Of a stretch of DNA of 64,000 bases, positions 1 through 11,038 are shown piece by piece. A program made the translations under genes and the position numbers. Origin of the DNA: Petrosia ficiformis (lineage: Eukaryota > Porifera > Demospongiae > Haplosclerida > Petrosiidae); the NCBI GenBank assembly GCA_947044365.1, contig OX345648.1, positions 5,658,117 through 5,722,116 of the forward strand. The letters are read 5' to 3'. How positions within the stretch are numbered: the first letter of the stretch is position 1; each line of letters begins with the position of its first letter. The notes beneath the pieces are model-generated. The model saw only the letters and a program-made list of their open reading frames with translations, made no database searches and was not told the DNA's origin.

Positions 1-460
1 ACAGTCATTACATTACATCATAAATTCTATATTATGTACTCAACTGTTTTGTTACTATAAATAGTGTGTGGGTTCTAGTTTTGTTAGTAGTGATAGTTAC
101 ACATAGATATTGTACATAAGTAGAATCTGAAATGTCAAGATAAATTGATAGAAAGAGGATACATATACATAGTGTCATGTTTAGTTACCATAGCCTTCAC
201 TCTGCCCATATACATTTGACAATGAGTCATACAGTGTTCAAAACTTCAAACATACCAGTAATACATCATTCACCATGGCAACACCTATCACCATAGAAAC
301 AAGTGCTAGATTTAGGGTTTTAATGTATAATAATATGAAACAATTATTTTTGTAATAAAAAATTTCCTAATCAAAAAAAAATCGTTAAAAATGGTGGAAA
401 GATTGTTTTTAAAACAGTAAAGAAGTTGGTCAGCTGTATAATGAGAATTCATTCCTGAGA
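1..460. other. intergenic 3' flank of the FAR array
   Basis: AT-rich sequence downstream of the first reductase gene. No exon could be supported. It contains an isolated copy of the TTACTATAAATAG motif near position 52, the motif that is amplified as minisatellites elsewhere in this window. Confidence 0.5.
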
Positions 461-3400
461 TCATGACTTGTAATGTAACAGGCGTACTTTACTCAACCAA
501 TTTAGACACATTCCCAGTACACTGGACCAGATCTCACGTGCAATACGGGAACGAAGATAGAGTAGATAGGTCCCCAATAGAAACATAATGAAATCAAATG
601 TGTATCGAACACGACGACGTCTAAAAATTAACACAATTATAATATATCATAGTTAACTAAACTATAATTAAAACCTCTTTTATTAAGGTAGTGTGTCTTT
701 TAGTTAACTGTACCTTTTAATGTGTTGCCTGGCACGATCTAGATTAGACATATTGTCTTTTAGCAGATATTTCTTTGTTCCCATACAAAATATTTCAATG
801 TATCTCTTCCAATCTATAGATGCTAAATCAAAAGGAAATGTACGTCTGTCTTCTTCAGAAAGTATAGAAAGTAGTTTGTCATAATTCCCATGAGATAACT
901 AAAAGAGAAAATAGATACATATACATACATACATACATACATACATATATGTCTACATACATACATACATACATACATATATGTCTACATACATACATAC
1001 ATACATACATATATGTCTACATACATACATACATACATACATGCATACATAAATACATACATACATACGTTCCATGTCCTCATGGTAAAAAAGTGCAGTT
1101 GATTGAGTGCTTTATTCAACTTGCCATATATCTTTGTAAACCTATAAAACAGGTATATATATCTGATATTATACGTTTAAGTTATAAACTAGATATACAA
1201 GTCACTAATTAACAAATTCTGTTCATATTAATGATGACCTCAAAATTAGGACTTTATGTGTAATATGGTGTATAGTTTAATGTCACAAGGTTAATACATA
1301 ATTACCCTTAACTCAATAAGGATTGAAATTTGTCATATACAAATAAACGGAAGGAGAACATTGTTAAGGTAAAAAGCTTACTGATCAAAGTTATGAACAT
1401 TCTTCTGAGTTCATGGTGAACGTGAATGACCTACATTGCTTTCCTTTCCCATATTCTAATTTTATATAGGCTATAGTGTCTGTACTTACATTGGTTTCTT
1501 TCCTTGTACCCTGAGAATTAAATCCATCAGATATCCAGGAATGCGATGCATAATAAAATGAAGATATGGCCACAAGAAAGCAGGTCGACATTGCATTATG
1601 TAAGGTCGTCGAAATATTTCATCAAAAGGATTCACAAGGTATGATGTCGTTACACAATAATCTGAAGAGATACATAATTATAAACACAAAAGATTTTCTT
1701 CTTTATAATCTTACATAATTTATAATAAGTTATTGGATTTATTGTACCAGTGTTGTAATTATAGACAAGGGGCTGTGAGGTTCTGTGGAGAAGAAGAAAG
1801 GTCACTCTATACATACACCCACACATTACAATGTCACAATTAGTAAGTACATGTTTGCACACATGGAATTAAACCATGTTACGTACATAGAAACTTTCAT
1901 AATCACTTATAACTATAATTATATGATTATTACAGTTGTGAATTATAAATAGAGACCCTGTCGTTTTCTACAGACACACACACACACTTGTTTAGTGCAG
2001 TAATCCATCCAATAGCTATCAACATGTTATTAACATAATCAACAGGAACCAAATCAAATACTCCATGACGAGCACAGCACATTGTTCTTATAAGACCTTT
2101 CCCAGTCTAAAGAAATGAAGAAACTATATATCATAATTATTACTGTATCTTTTCTGATAGACTCACAGCTACAAATATTCCTGCAGATCCATGAAAACAA
2201 TCTATCCATCCCTGTAGAGAAATACATCTAAACCATTACCCACTAAACCATTAGGCCATCCACTAAACCAGTAGTCCACCTTTAAGTTTTTTCCTATAAT
2301 TATCCATTTGTTTACAACCTTATACTTACTGGTAATGGTTCTTCATAAGCAGCTCCCACAATACTAGGTCTGAAGATAGCTACAGGAAGATCTTTTGCTT
2401 CATTCAGTAACAAATTTTCACCTAATGCTTTAGTAAATGTGTATGTATTAGGACGACCTTGAAGAAAAGAGGGCAAGAGGAGGTCTAGTTGTTCATCTGT
2501 CATCCAACTATAGGGAGAGGAAAGATATTATGACACTACTGTCACTGTATGACAGCTGATACTACTTCCTGAGTATAATCAACAAACACCTAATATGATG
2601 TTATTGTTATACATACCATACATACGTACTTACATACATACAACATACATACATACATACATACATACATCCATCCATACATCCATACATACATACATAC
2701 ATACATACATATCTACATACATACATACATACATACATACATACATACATACATACATGCATACATACATACATACATACATACATACATACATACATAC
2801 ATACATACATACATACATACATACATACATACACACACACATACATACACACATACTGTACTTACTCCAATAAACTAATTAGTTTATCATAATGTACATT
2901 GAGTGGATATATTATCTCATCAATATTCTTCATATGACAGTTTGAATATGCTGTTGAAACATGAACTAAAGCCTACAGAAGAATATAAGATAATGTACTA
3001 TACTAACGGATTAAATGAGTATATAGGACTAATGAAAAGACTGAAAACATATGCATTACCTGTAGTTTCTTCATCTTACGACATAGTTTTATCATCTCTC
3101 TCACACCTATTACATTATATTGCAGAGAATCTCTCAATGAGTCATTGAATTGTATTGTAGCTGCTAAATGAAAAACGATAGAGACACTTCCAACTAGTAT
3201 CTCTTCATCCTCTTTACTGATTCCTAATCCAGGTTTACTTATGTCTCCTGCTATAGGAACAATACGATCAATCATTTCTGGAGATTCAGTACATAGATGC
3301 TGGAATAACTGCATAAACAGATGTCAAACAGACAGGAAACATCAGTAATGCATTAATTAAATTTTTTTATTTTCTGAACTCACTTCTAAGTTTGTGAGCT

Positions 3401-3653
3401 CTTCCATTCTTTCCTTTACACTCTTTTCTTTCTTAGGTCTCACCATTACAAAGACACGACCTGCAGTTGGTAGACTACGCAAGACCTTCTCCACTAAACA
3501 TTTTCCCATAAAACCAGTAGCACCAGTGATAAAGATATCATGACCAGAATAAAACTCAGTGATTGTAGGCCACTCACTACGAGGAAGCTGATCCCCCCAT
3601 TCCCTTGAAGAGACCACAGTAGTTGCAGTGTTCATAGCCGTCGCCTGAGCCAT
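461..3653 (-). CDS. Fatty acyl-CoA reductase, FAR1-like, tandem copy A
   Basis: Predicted NADPH-dependent reductase turning long-chain acyl-CoA into fatty alcohol, the entry point to ether lipids and wax esters; vertebrate FAR1 sits on peroxisomes. About eleven exons on the minus strand. Exon 1 (3384-3653) carries the Rossmann motif TGATGFMGK and VRPKK. Exon 2 (about 3060-3308) holds GDISKPGLGIS and HLAATIQF. Exon 3 (about 2868-2975) has HVSTAYSN. Exon 4 (about 2332-2510) has the catalytic YTFTK (Y-x3-K) and FRPSIVG. Exons between 2210 and 700 form the FAR_C (sterile) domain, for example NPFDEIFRRPY. The last exon (461 to about 625) encodes a hydrophobic stretch then RSRIAREIW, resembling the FAR1 membrane-anchoring tail. 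No frameshift was seen. The start is the first in-frame ATG. The stop of copy B lies only 131 bases upstream. FAR membership is secure; peroxisomal location is family inference. Confidence 0.92.
917..1065. repeat. (ATAC)n microsatellite in FAR-A intron
   Basis: Tandem ATAC units interrupted by ATATATGTCT, giving a roughly 50-base higher-order period. Its apparent translation (YIHT repeats) is an artefact. It lies between two 3' exons of copy A. Confidence 0.9.
2625..2852. repeat. (ATAC)n microsatellite in FAR-A intron
   Basis: About 225 bases of ATAC tetranucleotide with a few ATCC and ACAC variants, between exons 3 and 4 of copy A. It is open in several frames on both strands purely because of the repeat. 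Confidence 0.93.
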
Positions 3654-3783
3654 AGGGTGACTTCTAAGGGCGTGTCATTATAGTGCAAAATTTGAATTTT
3701 AATTTAAAATTTATGCAAATTATATTCATTTTTGATATATAGAGGTCAATGTCAATTGACAGTTCTTTACACATAATAATTTA

Positions 3784-6700
3784 TCACTGTACAAGTTTCC
3801 AAAAAATTTGTAATTTGCTCAACCATTTCAGGCACATTCCAAAGACGTTTGACCAGATCTCACGTACGATACGAGAATGACGATAGACAAGACACGTCAT
3901 CAGAGAAAACATTATAATTTCTACTGTGTATGTGATGTTACGACGCCTAAATGTATTTATGGACATTATAATTATATTATACATATAAAATATAACTGTA
4001 GCTACCTCTTTATTTGTTGCCTTGCACGAGGTAGATTAGACATGTTGTCATTAACAAGATATTTCTTGGTTCCCAAGCAAAAAACATCAATATATTTTTT
4101 CCAATCTATAGATGCTAAGTCAAAAGGAAATATACGTCTGTCTTCTTCAGAAAGTAGAGATAGTAGTTTGTCATTATTTCTATTAGACCACTGTGTATAT
4201 ATCAGGAAGAAATGGCAATAAATAGATACAGAATTACAAAATACATACGTACATATATACTATTATTATAGATAGAGCATCACTTACATTCCATGACATT
4301 TTAGTAAAGTAGTGTAGTTGGTTAAGAACTGTGTTCAACTTGCTGTAAATCTTCATTAACCTACGTAATACGAAGATCATTACTAACTGTTGGTATATAG
4401 TTACACATAGTCACACTAAACAATCTCACAAGGAGAATTTAGTGGGGGCAACAAGACACAAAGTAGGGACTGTGGAGACAAGCTTTCTCCCACATGAAAA
4501 GTTTAGGTTCTCTGTGATTACAATCTGAAATATGAAAATTTAATGTCTTAGTAGAAGATGTACAACATCTTATAGCCCCTACAAGGCTAGTAGTGTAGCA
4601 ACTAGTACATGTCACTTATTGCTCCTCTTTTAGGCCCTGGCAGGAAAGTAATTGTATAGCTAGTTGCTTACATTGGTTTCCTTCCTGATAGTCTGACAAC
4701 TGTGTCTATTACATATCCTGGAATACAGTGTAATATAAAATGATAATAAGGCCATAAAAATGATGGTCGACATGGAATCACATATGGTCTACGGAAAATT
4801 TCATCAAATGGATTATCATTGTATGATTTCACCAACAAATCATCTGAAATTAAAAACATAACATAGGAAAGCTATGTATACAGAATGTAGAAGTTAACCA
4901 TACACATTTTCCTGTATGTTATTGGATTCAGTGAGCCAGTGTTGCAATGGTAGACAATAGGATCTGAGGTTCTGAGGTAAAGGTATTATGATGGAAATTG
5001 TGTTTACATACATACATGTACAAACTTGTTCAGTGCAGTAATCCATCCTACAACTATCAACATATTATTAACATAATCAACAGGAACCAGATCAAATATT
5101 CCGTGAGTAGTACAGCACATTGATCTTAAAAAACCCTTCCCAATCTAATAGAGAGAAGAAATAAGAAGTTAATTACTGTATCTTTTCTGATAGACTTACA
5201 GCTACAAATAATCCTGCAGATCCATGAAAACAATCTATCCATCCCTATAGGAAAATATATATATCATTTATCCAGAAAAAAAAAGCTTTCCTTGCATTGA
5301 ATATCGATTTTGAATAAAGTCCTTTCACATTTTGTTTTTGTCTACACACCCTTATACTTACTGGTAATGGTTCTTTATAAGCAGCTCCAATAATACTAGG
5401 TCTAAAGATAGATACAGGAAGATCTTTTGCTTCATTTTGTAACAAATTTTCAGCTAATGCTTTAGTAAATGTGTATGTATTAGGACGACCTTGAAGAAGA
5501 GAGGGCAAGAGAAGGTCTAACTGTTCATCTGTCATCCAACTAAATGATGAAAAGACATTAGAAAGAAACGTAAATAAATGCACATGTATGCACTTTCATG
5601 TATACACTAAATACACATTATATAATATACGCAAAACTTACTCCAATAACCCAAGTAGTTTATCATAATGTACATTTGATGGATATATTATCTCATCAAT
5701 ATTCTTCATATGACAGTTTGAATATGCTGTTGAAACATGAACTAAAGCCTACAAATATATAAGTTAAGACAATGAATTAATAAGTAAACGATAGATATAG
5801 AATGTATATACATTGATGATACAATAGACTATTGATTGAATATAATAGGTTGAAATAACAAAGTTGTTGTTATCAAATTATTATTTTCCTTCTATGCTAA
5901 TGAGACGACAAATTAAATAATAACGTTTTCCTAATTTAATTTGCTTTATTTAGATTTTGTATAAATTCATGTCATTGAACAGACATGTTATTATATGTTA
6001 GCCATCATGTATTATATGTTAACCAAATGAACCATCATGTATTCTTCTTCCTAATTACATTTCCTCCTGTTGTATTTAATTAATTAACAGACCTCACACT
6101 GTCTAGTCTGAAATTTGTTTGTTACGACTAAAACATAATAATTATGGTATCAGAATCTACATAAGATAAAACTATATACACACACAAGTTCATGAGGAAC
6201 ATCAATGGAAATATTGGATAAGCATTCAAATCTTGACTATACTAATGCTATTACTACCACTACTAAATAGTATATATATACATACATCCTGCATCTTTGC
6301 CTTCATAGAGTTTGCAGTCTTTTCAAAACAAGTTATATAAAAGTAGACATTTTAAACAAACCTGTAGCTCCTTCATTTTACGACATAATTTTACCATCTC
6401 TCTCACACCTATTACATTATAGCGTAGAGCATCTCTCAATGATTCATTGAATTGTATTGTAGCTGCCAAATGAAAAACAATAGATACACTTCCAACTAGT
6501 ATCTCTTCATCTTCTTTACTGATTCCTAATCCAGCTTTACTTATGTCTCCTGCTATAGGAACAATACGATCGATCATTTCTGGAGATTCAGTACGTAGAT
6601 GCTGGAATAACTGCATAAACAGATAAACAGACAGGATTATGAATACATTGTGCATCAATACTCACTTCTATGTTTGTGAGGTCTTCAACTCTCTCTTGCA

Positions 6701-6890
6701 CACTTTTTCCTTTCTTTGGTCTCACCAACACAAAAACACGACCTGCAGTTGGTAGACTACGCAAGACCTTCTCCACTAAACATTTTCCCATAAAACCAGT
6801 AGCACCAGTGATAAAGATATCATGACCAGAATAAAACTCAGTGACTGTAGGCCACTCACTACGAGGAAGCTGCTCACCTGAAGACATCAT
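3784..6890 (-). CDS. Fatty acyl-CoA reductase, FAR1-like, tandem copy B
   Basis: Second FAR copy with the same exon plan as copy A. Exon 1 (about 6665-6890) has TGATGFMGK and VRPKKGKS. Exon 2 (about 6361-6610) has GDISKAGLGIS. Exon 3 (about 5640-5752) has HVSTAYSN. Exon 4 (5364-5541) has catalytic YTFTK. FAR_C exons run from 5243 to about 4005. The terminal exon (3784 to about 3935) has a hydrophobic segment and RHSRIVREIW. The start is set at ATG 6890, because the longer upstream frame begins at a TTG and has no further ATG. Predicted acyl-CoA to fatty alcohol reduction. Exons 1-4 are nearly identical to copy A while the terminal exon is more diverged. A roughly 600-base AT-rich intron between exons 2 and 3 (5760-6350) shows nothing recognisable. 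Confidence 0.92.
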
Positions 6891-7596
6891 TGTAGTAGCA
6901 GTACTTGTAGAAAGGTTTATAATAATTATGATGCTGTGCAAATGCTTTTATATAAGGAAAGTCATAATTAAATAATAATACAAAATTGAAAGAACTTGTA
7001 GGGATGTCAACACCTATATGAACAAGGTTTGAATGGTAATCATGGTACTGTAACTACACGATCAAATAAACCACTTCGATATACATAATTGTATTGAGAG
7101 CAGTGTTGGTTATATGGAAGTAGTTTCTTTGGGACATCTACTGTACTCTATGATTTCAATAAACAAAGTTATAATTATACATATATACTGTATTGAGGGG
7201 AATGAAGGTAGCATACATTGTTATGTCAAAATGTGACTCTAAAGCAAATCTAGTGCATCTTCTAAGAGAATTGGAGCATCTCTTAGTAACAGTGACTATA
7301 GCAACAGTGACTATAGCAACTTTGTAATTTTTTGATTTATTTCTCATTTTAGACTACTCTCCCAGCAAATGTTATTACTTTCATGACCTGTATATATGAA
7401 GGTCTCATTCCGATAAATAAATAAATACTGATAATTCTCAGTCTTATCCCCATCCAGTCATGCTCCCAAAGCATTTGGAATGAGACTTATCAATTCCTTT
7501 TGTTATATTGTGATATTAGAAGAAACAAAAAATAGTGTTCTCAGCCTAATTTCAGTATTGTCACTTCACTTGGAAATTACAAAAAAAAACTACAAT
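6891..7596. other. intergenic region with short terminal-inverted-repeat element
   Basis: Spacer between FAR copies B and C. GTCTCATTCC at 7402-7411 is mirrored by GGAATGAGAC at 7477-7486, defining an 85-base hairpin-like element. Similar CTCATTC/GAATGAG pairs occur at 17127-17172 and 22039-22066, and a weaker GTCTCAT/ATGAGAC pair at 63181-63222. No exon was found. Confidence 0.5.
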
Positions 7597-8296
7597 TCAA
7601 ATTTTAACAGAAAAAAACATTTTTAGGTTCTTGAGCCACTTTAGACACATTCCCAGTACACTGGACAGAGTCTCACGTGCAATACGGGAGTGACGATATA
7701 AGAAACAAGACCCCAATAGAAACATGATGAAATCAATTGTGCATCTAATGTTACGCCGTCTGAAAATTGGAGAATGGGTTGAGAATAGGATGAAACTCAT
7801 GAAAGATGGACGAAAGAAGAATGAATAAATGAATGTGATAAAGTTAACTTACAAGATGGTGACCATATTGTTAAAATTGTACCTTTTAATATTTTGCCTA
7901 GCAAGATGTACATTGGACATGTCTTCATTAAATAAATATTTTTTTGTTCCTATACAACCAGCTTCAACATATGTTCTCCAATCAATACGTGTCACGTCGA
8001 AATTAAATTTGTCTCTCTCTTCCTCTGGAACTTTAGACAGTAATCTGTGATAATTATGATGACTCCACTGAATAAATGAAAGATTTACAATTAAATACGG
8101 GGATAGATAGATAGATAGATAGATGGATGGATGGATGGATGGATGGATGGATGGATGGATGGATGGATGGATGGATGGATGGATGGATGGATGGATGGAT
8201 GGATGGATGGATGGATGGATGGATGGATGGATGGATGGATGGATGGATGGATGGATGGATAGATAGATAGATAGATAGATAGATAGAGATAGGTAG

Positions 8297-8339
<43 letters not shown>

Positions 8340-8348
8340 GATAGGTAG

Positions 8349-8395
<47 letters not shown>

Positions 8396-8404
8396 GATAG
8401 GTAG

Positions 8405-8446
<42 letters not shown>

Positions 8447-10664
8447 ATAGCTTAATAGATAGATAAACAGACAGACAGAGACACACAGATACCTACAGTG
8501 AATGGTATTTTAACAAAATAGGATAAATAGCTGATAGCTTTGTTCAGCTTGCGATATGTCTTCAGCATTCTGAAAATGAAATTGTGAATGTGAGGCATTC
8601 TCTACTAAATACAATATAATATGTAAATATAACTCAGCAAACAAGCCTAAAATCTAGTATCTCACTACAAAATAGTCTCCTCACATTGGTTCTTTTCCTG
8701 AAAGTCTGAGTAGAATATCTGCAAAAAATCCTGGAACAAGATGCAAAACAAAATGAAAAACTGGCCACATGAAAGCTGGACGACAATGAATCATCCAAGG
8801 TCGACGATAAATTTCATCAAATGGGTTATCATGGTATGTTTCTACTGTCCAGTAATCTATGAAAGAGGATAGGGCAAGAAAGAATGAAACAAAGAGAAAG
8901 GCAGATTCTCAGTTATATAATTATCTTACACATTGTTTGATATTTCATTGGATTGAGCGCAGTTGTGTTGTAATTGTAAATAAGGTGATTTGAAGCTCTG
9001 AAGGGAGAAAAAAAAGGGAATATGCAAATTAAAAGTCATACAACACTACATTATACACACACACACACATGTGCACACACCTGTCAAGTGCAGTGATCCA
9101 TCCAAGAACTATCACCATATTACTACAGTAATCAACAGGAACCAAATCTATTGCTCCATATCGATCACCAGCCATCGTCCTTAACACTCCTTTCCCACAC
9201 TAACAGAGACAGTAGATAGATATACAAGACAAGAAATGATGAATACACTTACAGCTACCAATAATGCTGTTGGTCCCTGAAGGCAGTCTATGTATCCCTA
9301 GTAAATGTATGTATAATTATTATTATTTACCATTCATATACATGCATACTAATAAAACTATATCATTCATATATTTTACTATGTGTCTGCTTCAATATGT
9401 TACAGTGTTATCGTATCATCTTCACTTACTGGTAATGGTTCATGATAAGGGGTTCCAATAATACTAGGTCTGAAGATAGCTACAGGAAGATCTTTTGCTT
9501 CATTTTGTAACAAAGTTTCAGCTACTGCTTTAGTAAATGTGTATGTATTAGGACGACCTTGAAGAAGAGAGGGCAAGAGAAGGTCTAGTTGTTCATCTGT
9601 CATCCAACTATATATAGAGAAAAGAAGCAAAAAAAAGAAAAGAAGAAAACATTGTTTATTGATGCCCTAAAAAAGGTCACATACATATATGCTCACATAT
9701 AGCTACAATATATACGAACATATACACACACACAAGACTTACTCTAATAGATCCAGTAATTTATCGTACTGCACATTAAGTGGATATATTATCTCATCAC
9801 AGTTGCTTAGGTGACAGTTTGCATATGCTGTTGAGACATGAACTAAAGACTACAGGAGTTAAAATGAATTACTAATTACTCCTATATACTACCAAATGAA
9901 TGACAGTAGAGGGACAAGTATATTTGCAATACACAGTTTTTCCTTGATGAATTGTTTATTAATGATAGCTAAGCAATTCACCACACTTCGTTAATTAAAT
10001 TATTGTATTTACATAAGTAATTTTTTCGGCTTCTTACTAGCCGGTTTATTGTCTTTCATTTAGAATTAACAATATTCATAGCATATGAAAACAATACTTT
10101 ATTATTCCTAACCTTTAGTTTCTTCATCTTATGACATAATTTTACCATTTCTCTCACACCTATTACATTGTATAGCAGAGCATTTCTCAATGTTTCATTG
10201 AATCGTATAGAAGCTGCCAAATGAAAAACAACAGAGACATTTCCAACTAGTATCTCTTCATCCTCTTTACTGATTCCTAATCCAGGTTTAGTTATGTCCC
10301 CTGCTATAGGAACAATACGATCCATCACTTCTGGAGTTTCAGTACGTAGATCCTGGAATAACTGCATCAGACAAATAAGTAATATTAATATTATTTTGTT
10401 ATTAATATCAATATTATTTACAAGATGCAAATACATACTTACCCGTGTACTGGTGAGCTCTTCAATTCTCTCTGAAACACTCTTTCCTTTATTCTGTCTC
10501 ACCAGCACAAAAATCCGACCTTCATTCGGAAGACTACGTAAGAGTTTCTCCAATAGACATTTCCCCATAAAACCAGTAACACCAGTGATAAAGATATCAA
10601 GACCAATATAAAACTCAGTGATTGTAGGCCACTCACTACTCGAAAGTTCGTCTACTGAAGACAT
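7597..10664 (-). CDS. Fatty acyl-CoA reductase, FAR1-like, tandem copy C (divergent)
   Basis: Third FAR copy, the most diverged in its coding exons. Exon 1 (about 10443-10664) has TGVTGFMGK, so the usual Ala of the glycine-rich loop is Val, followed by VRQNKGKS. Exon 2 (about 10112-10362) has [11 protein letters not shown] and HLAASIRF. Exon 3 (about 9743-9850) has HVSTAYAN. Exon 4 (about 9431-9609) keeps catalytic YTFTK. FAR_C exons lie at about 9255-9300, 9080-9200, 8930-9000, 8688-8857 and 8500-8570. The penultimate exon (about 7880-8070) and last exon (7597 to about 7765) match the FAR1-like tail ([10 protein letters not shown]). The start is ATG 10664; the frame extends upstream only from a GTG. 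It is intact by inspection. The Gly-loop change and altered exon 1 could mean a different acyl-chain preference, but that is speculation. Confidence 0.9.
8102..8456. repeat. (GGAT)n/(GATA)n compound microsatellite in FAR-C intron
   Basis: About 150 bases of GGAT followed by GATA tracts with a repeated AGAGATAGGTAGAG interruption, between the last exons of copy C. The protein-like minus-strand reading (HPSI and LSIY repeats) is spurious. Confidence 0.95.
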
Positions 10665-11038
10665 TGTTCCCGCAAGGCTGAAGCGCACGAAACGTAATTA
10701 TAATAATAATTATTAATAACTTCAATGCTATAGTATATTGTTACACTAGCAATTCCACTAACAGGAGCTCCTGTTAATAGGAACCATTTCTTTTAAATGA
10801 CAAAACAATTATTATGTAACAATTTATGATGGCAGCACGTCATCATGCAACATATTTATATATATGATATCTACAAACATTAAAATATATTATTCAACAA
10901 TTAAATTGATAGAGAAACAAAATGATCAGAATTCACATGAATTACAATAAGATGGATACAGAAACAGTAGAAAAGAATTTATTCTTTATAATTTGATAAT
11001 GAGATTTTCAATTTTACCATTTCAAAAATTGTGTGTAG

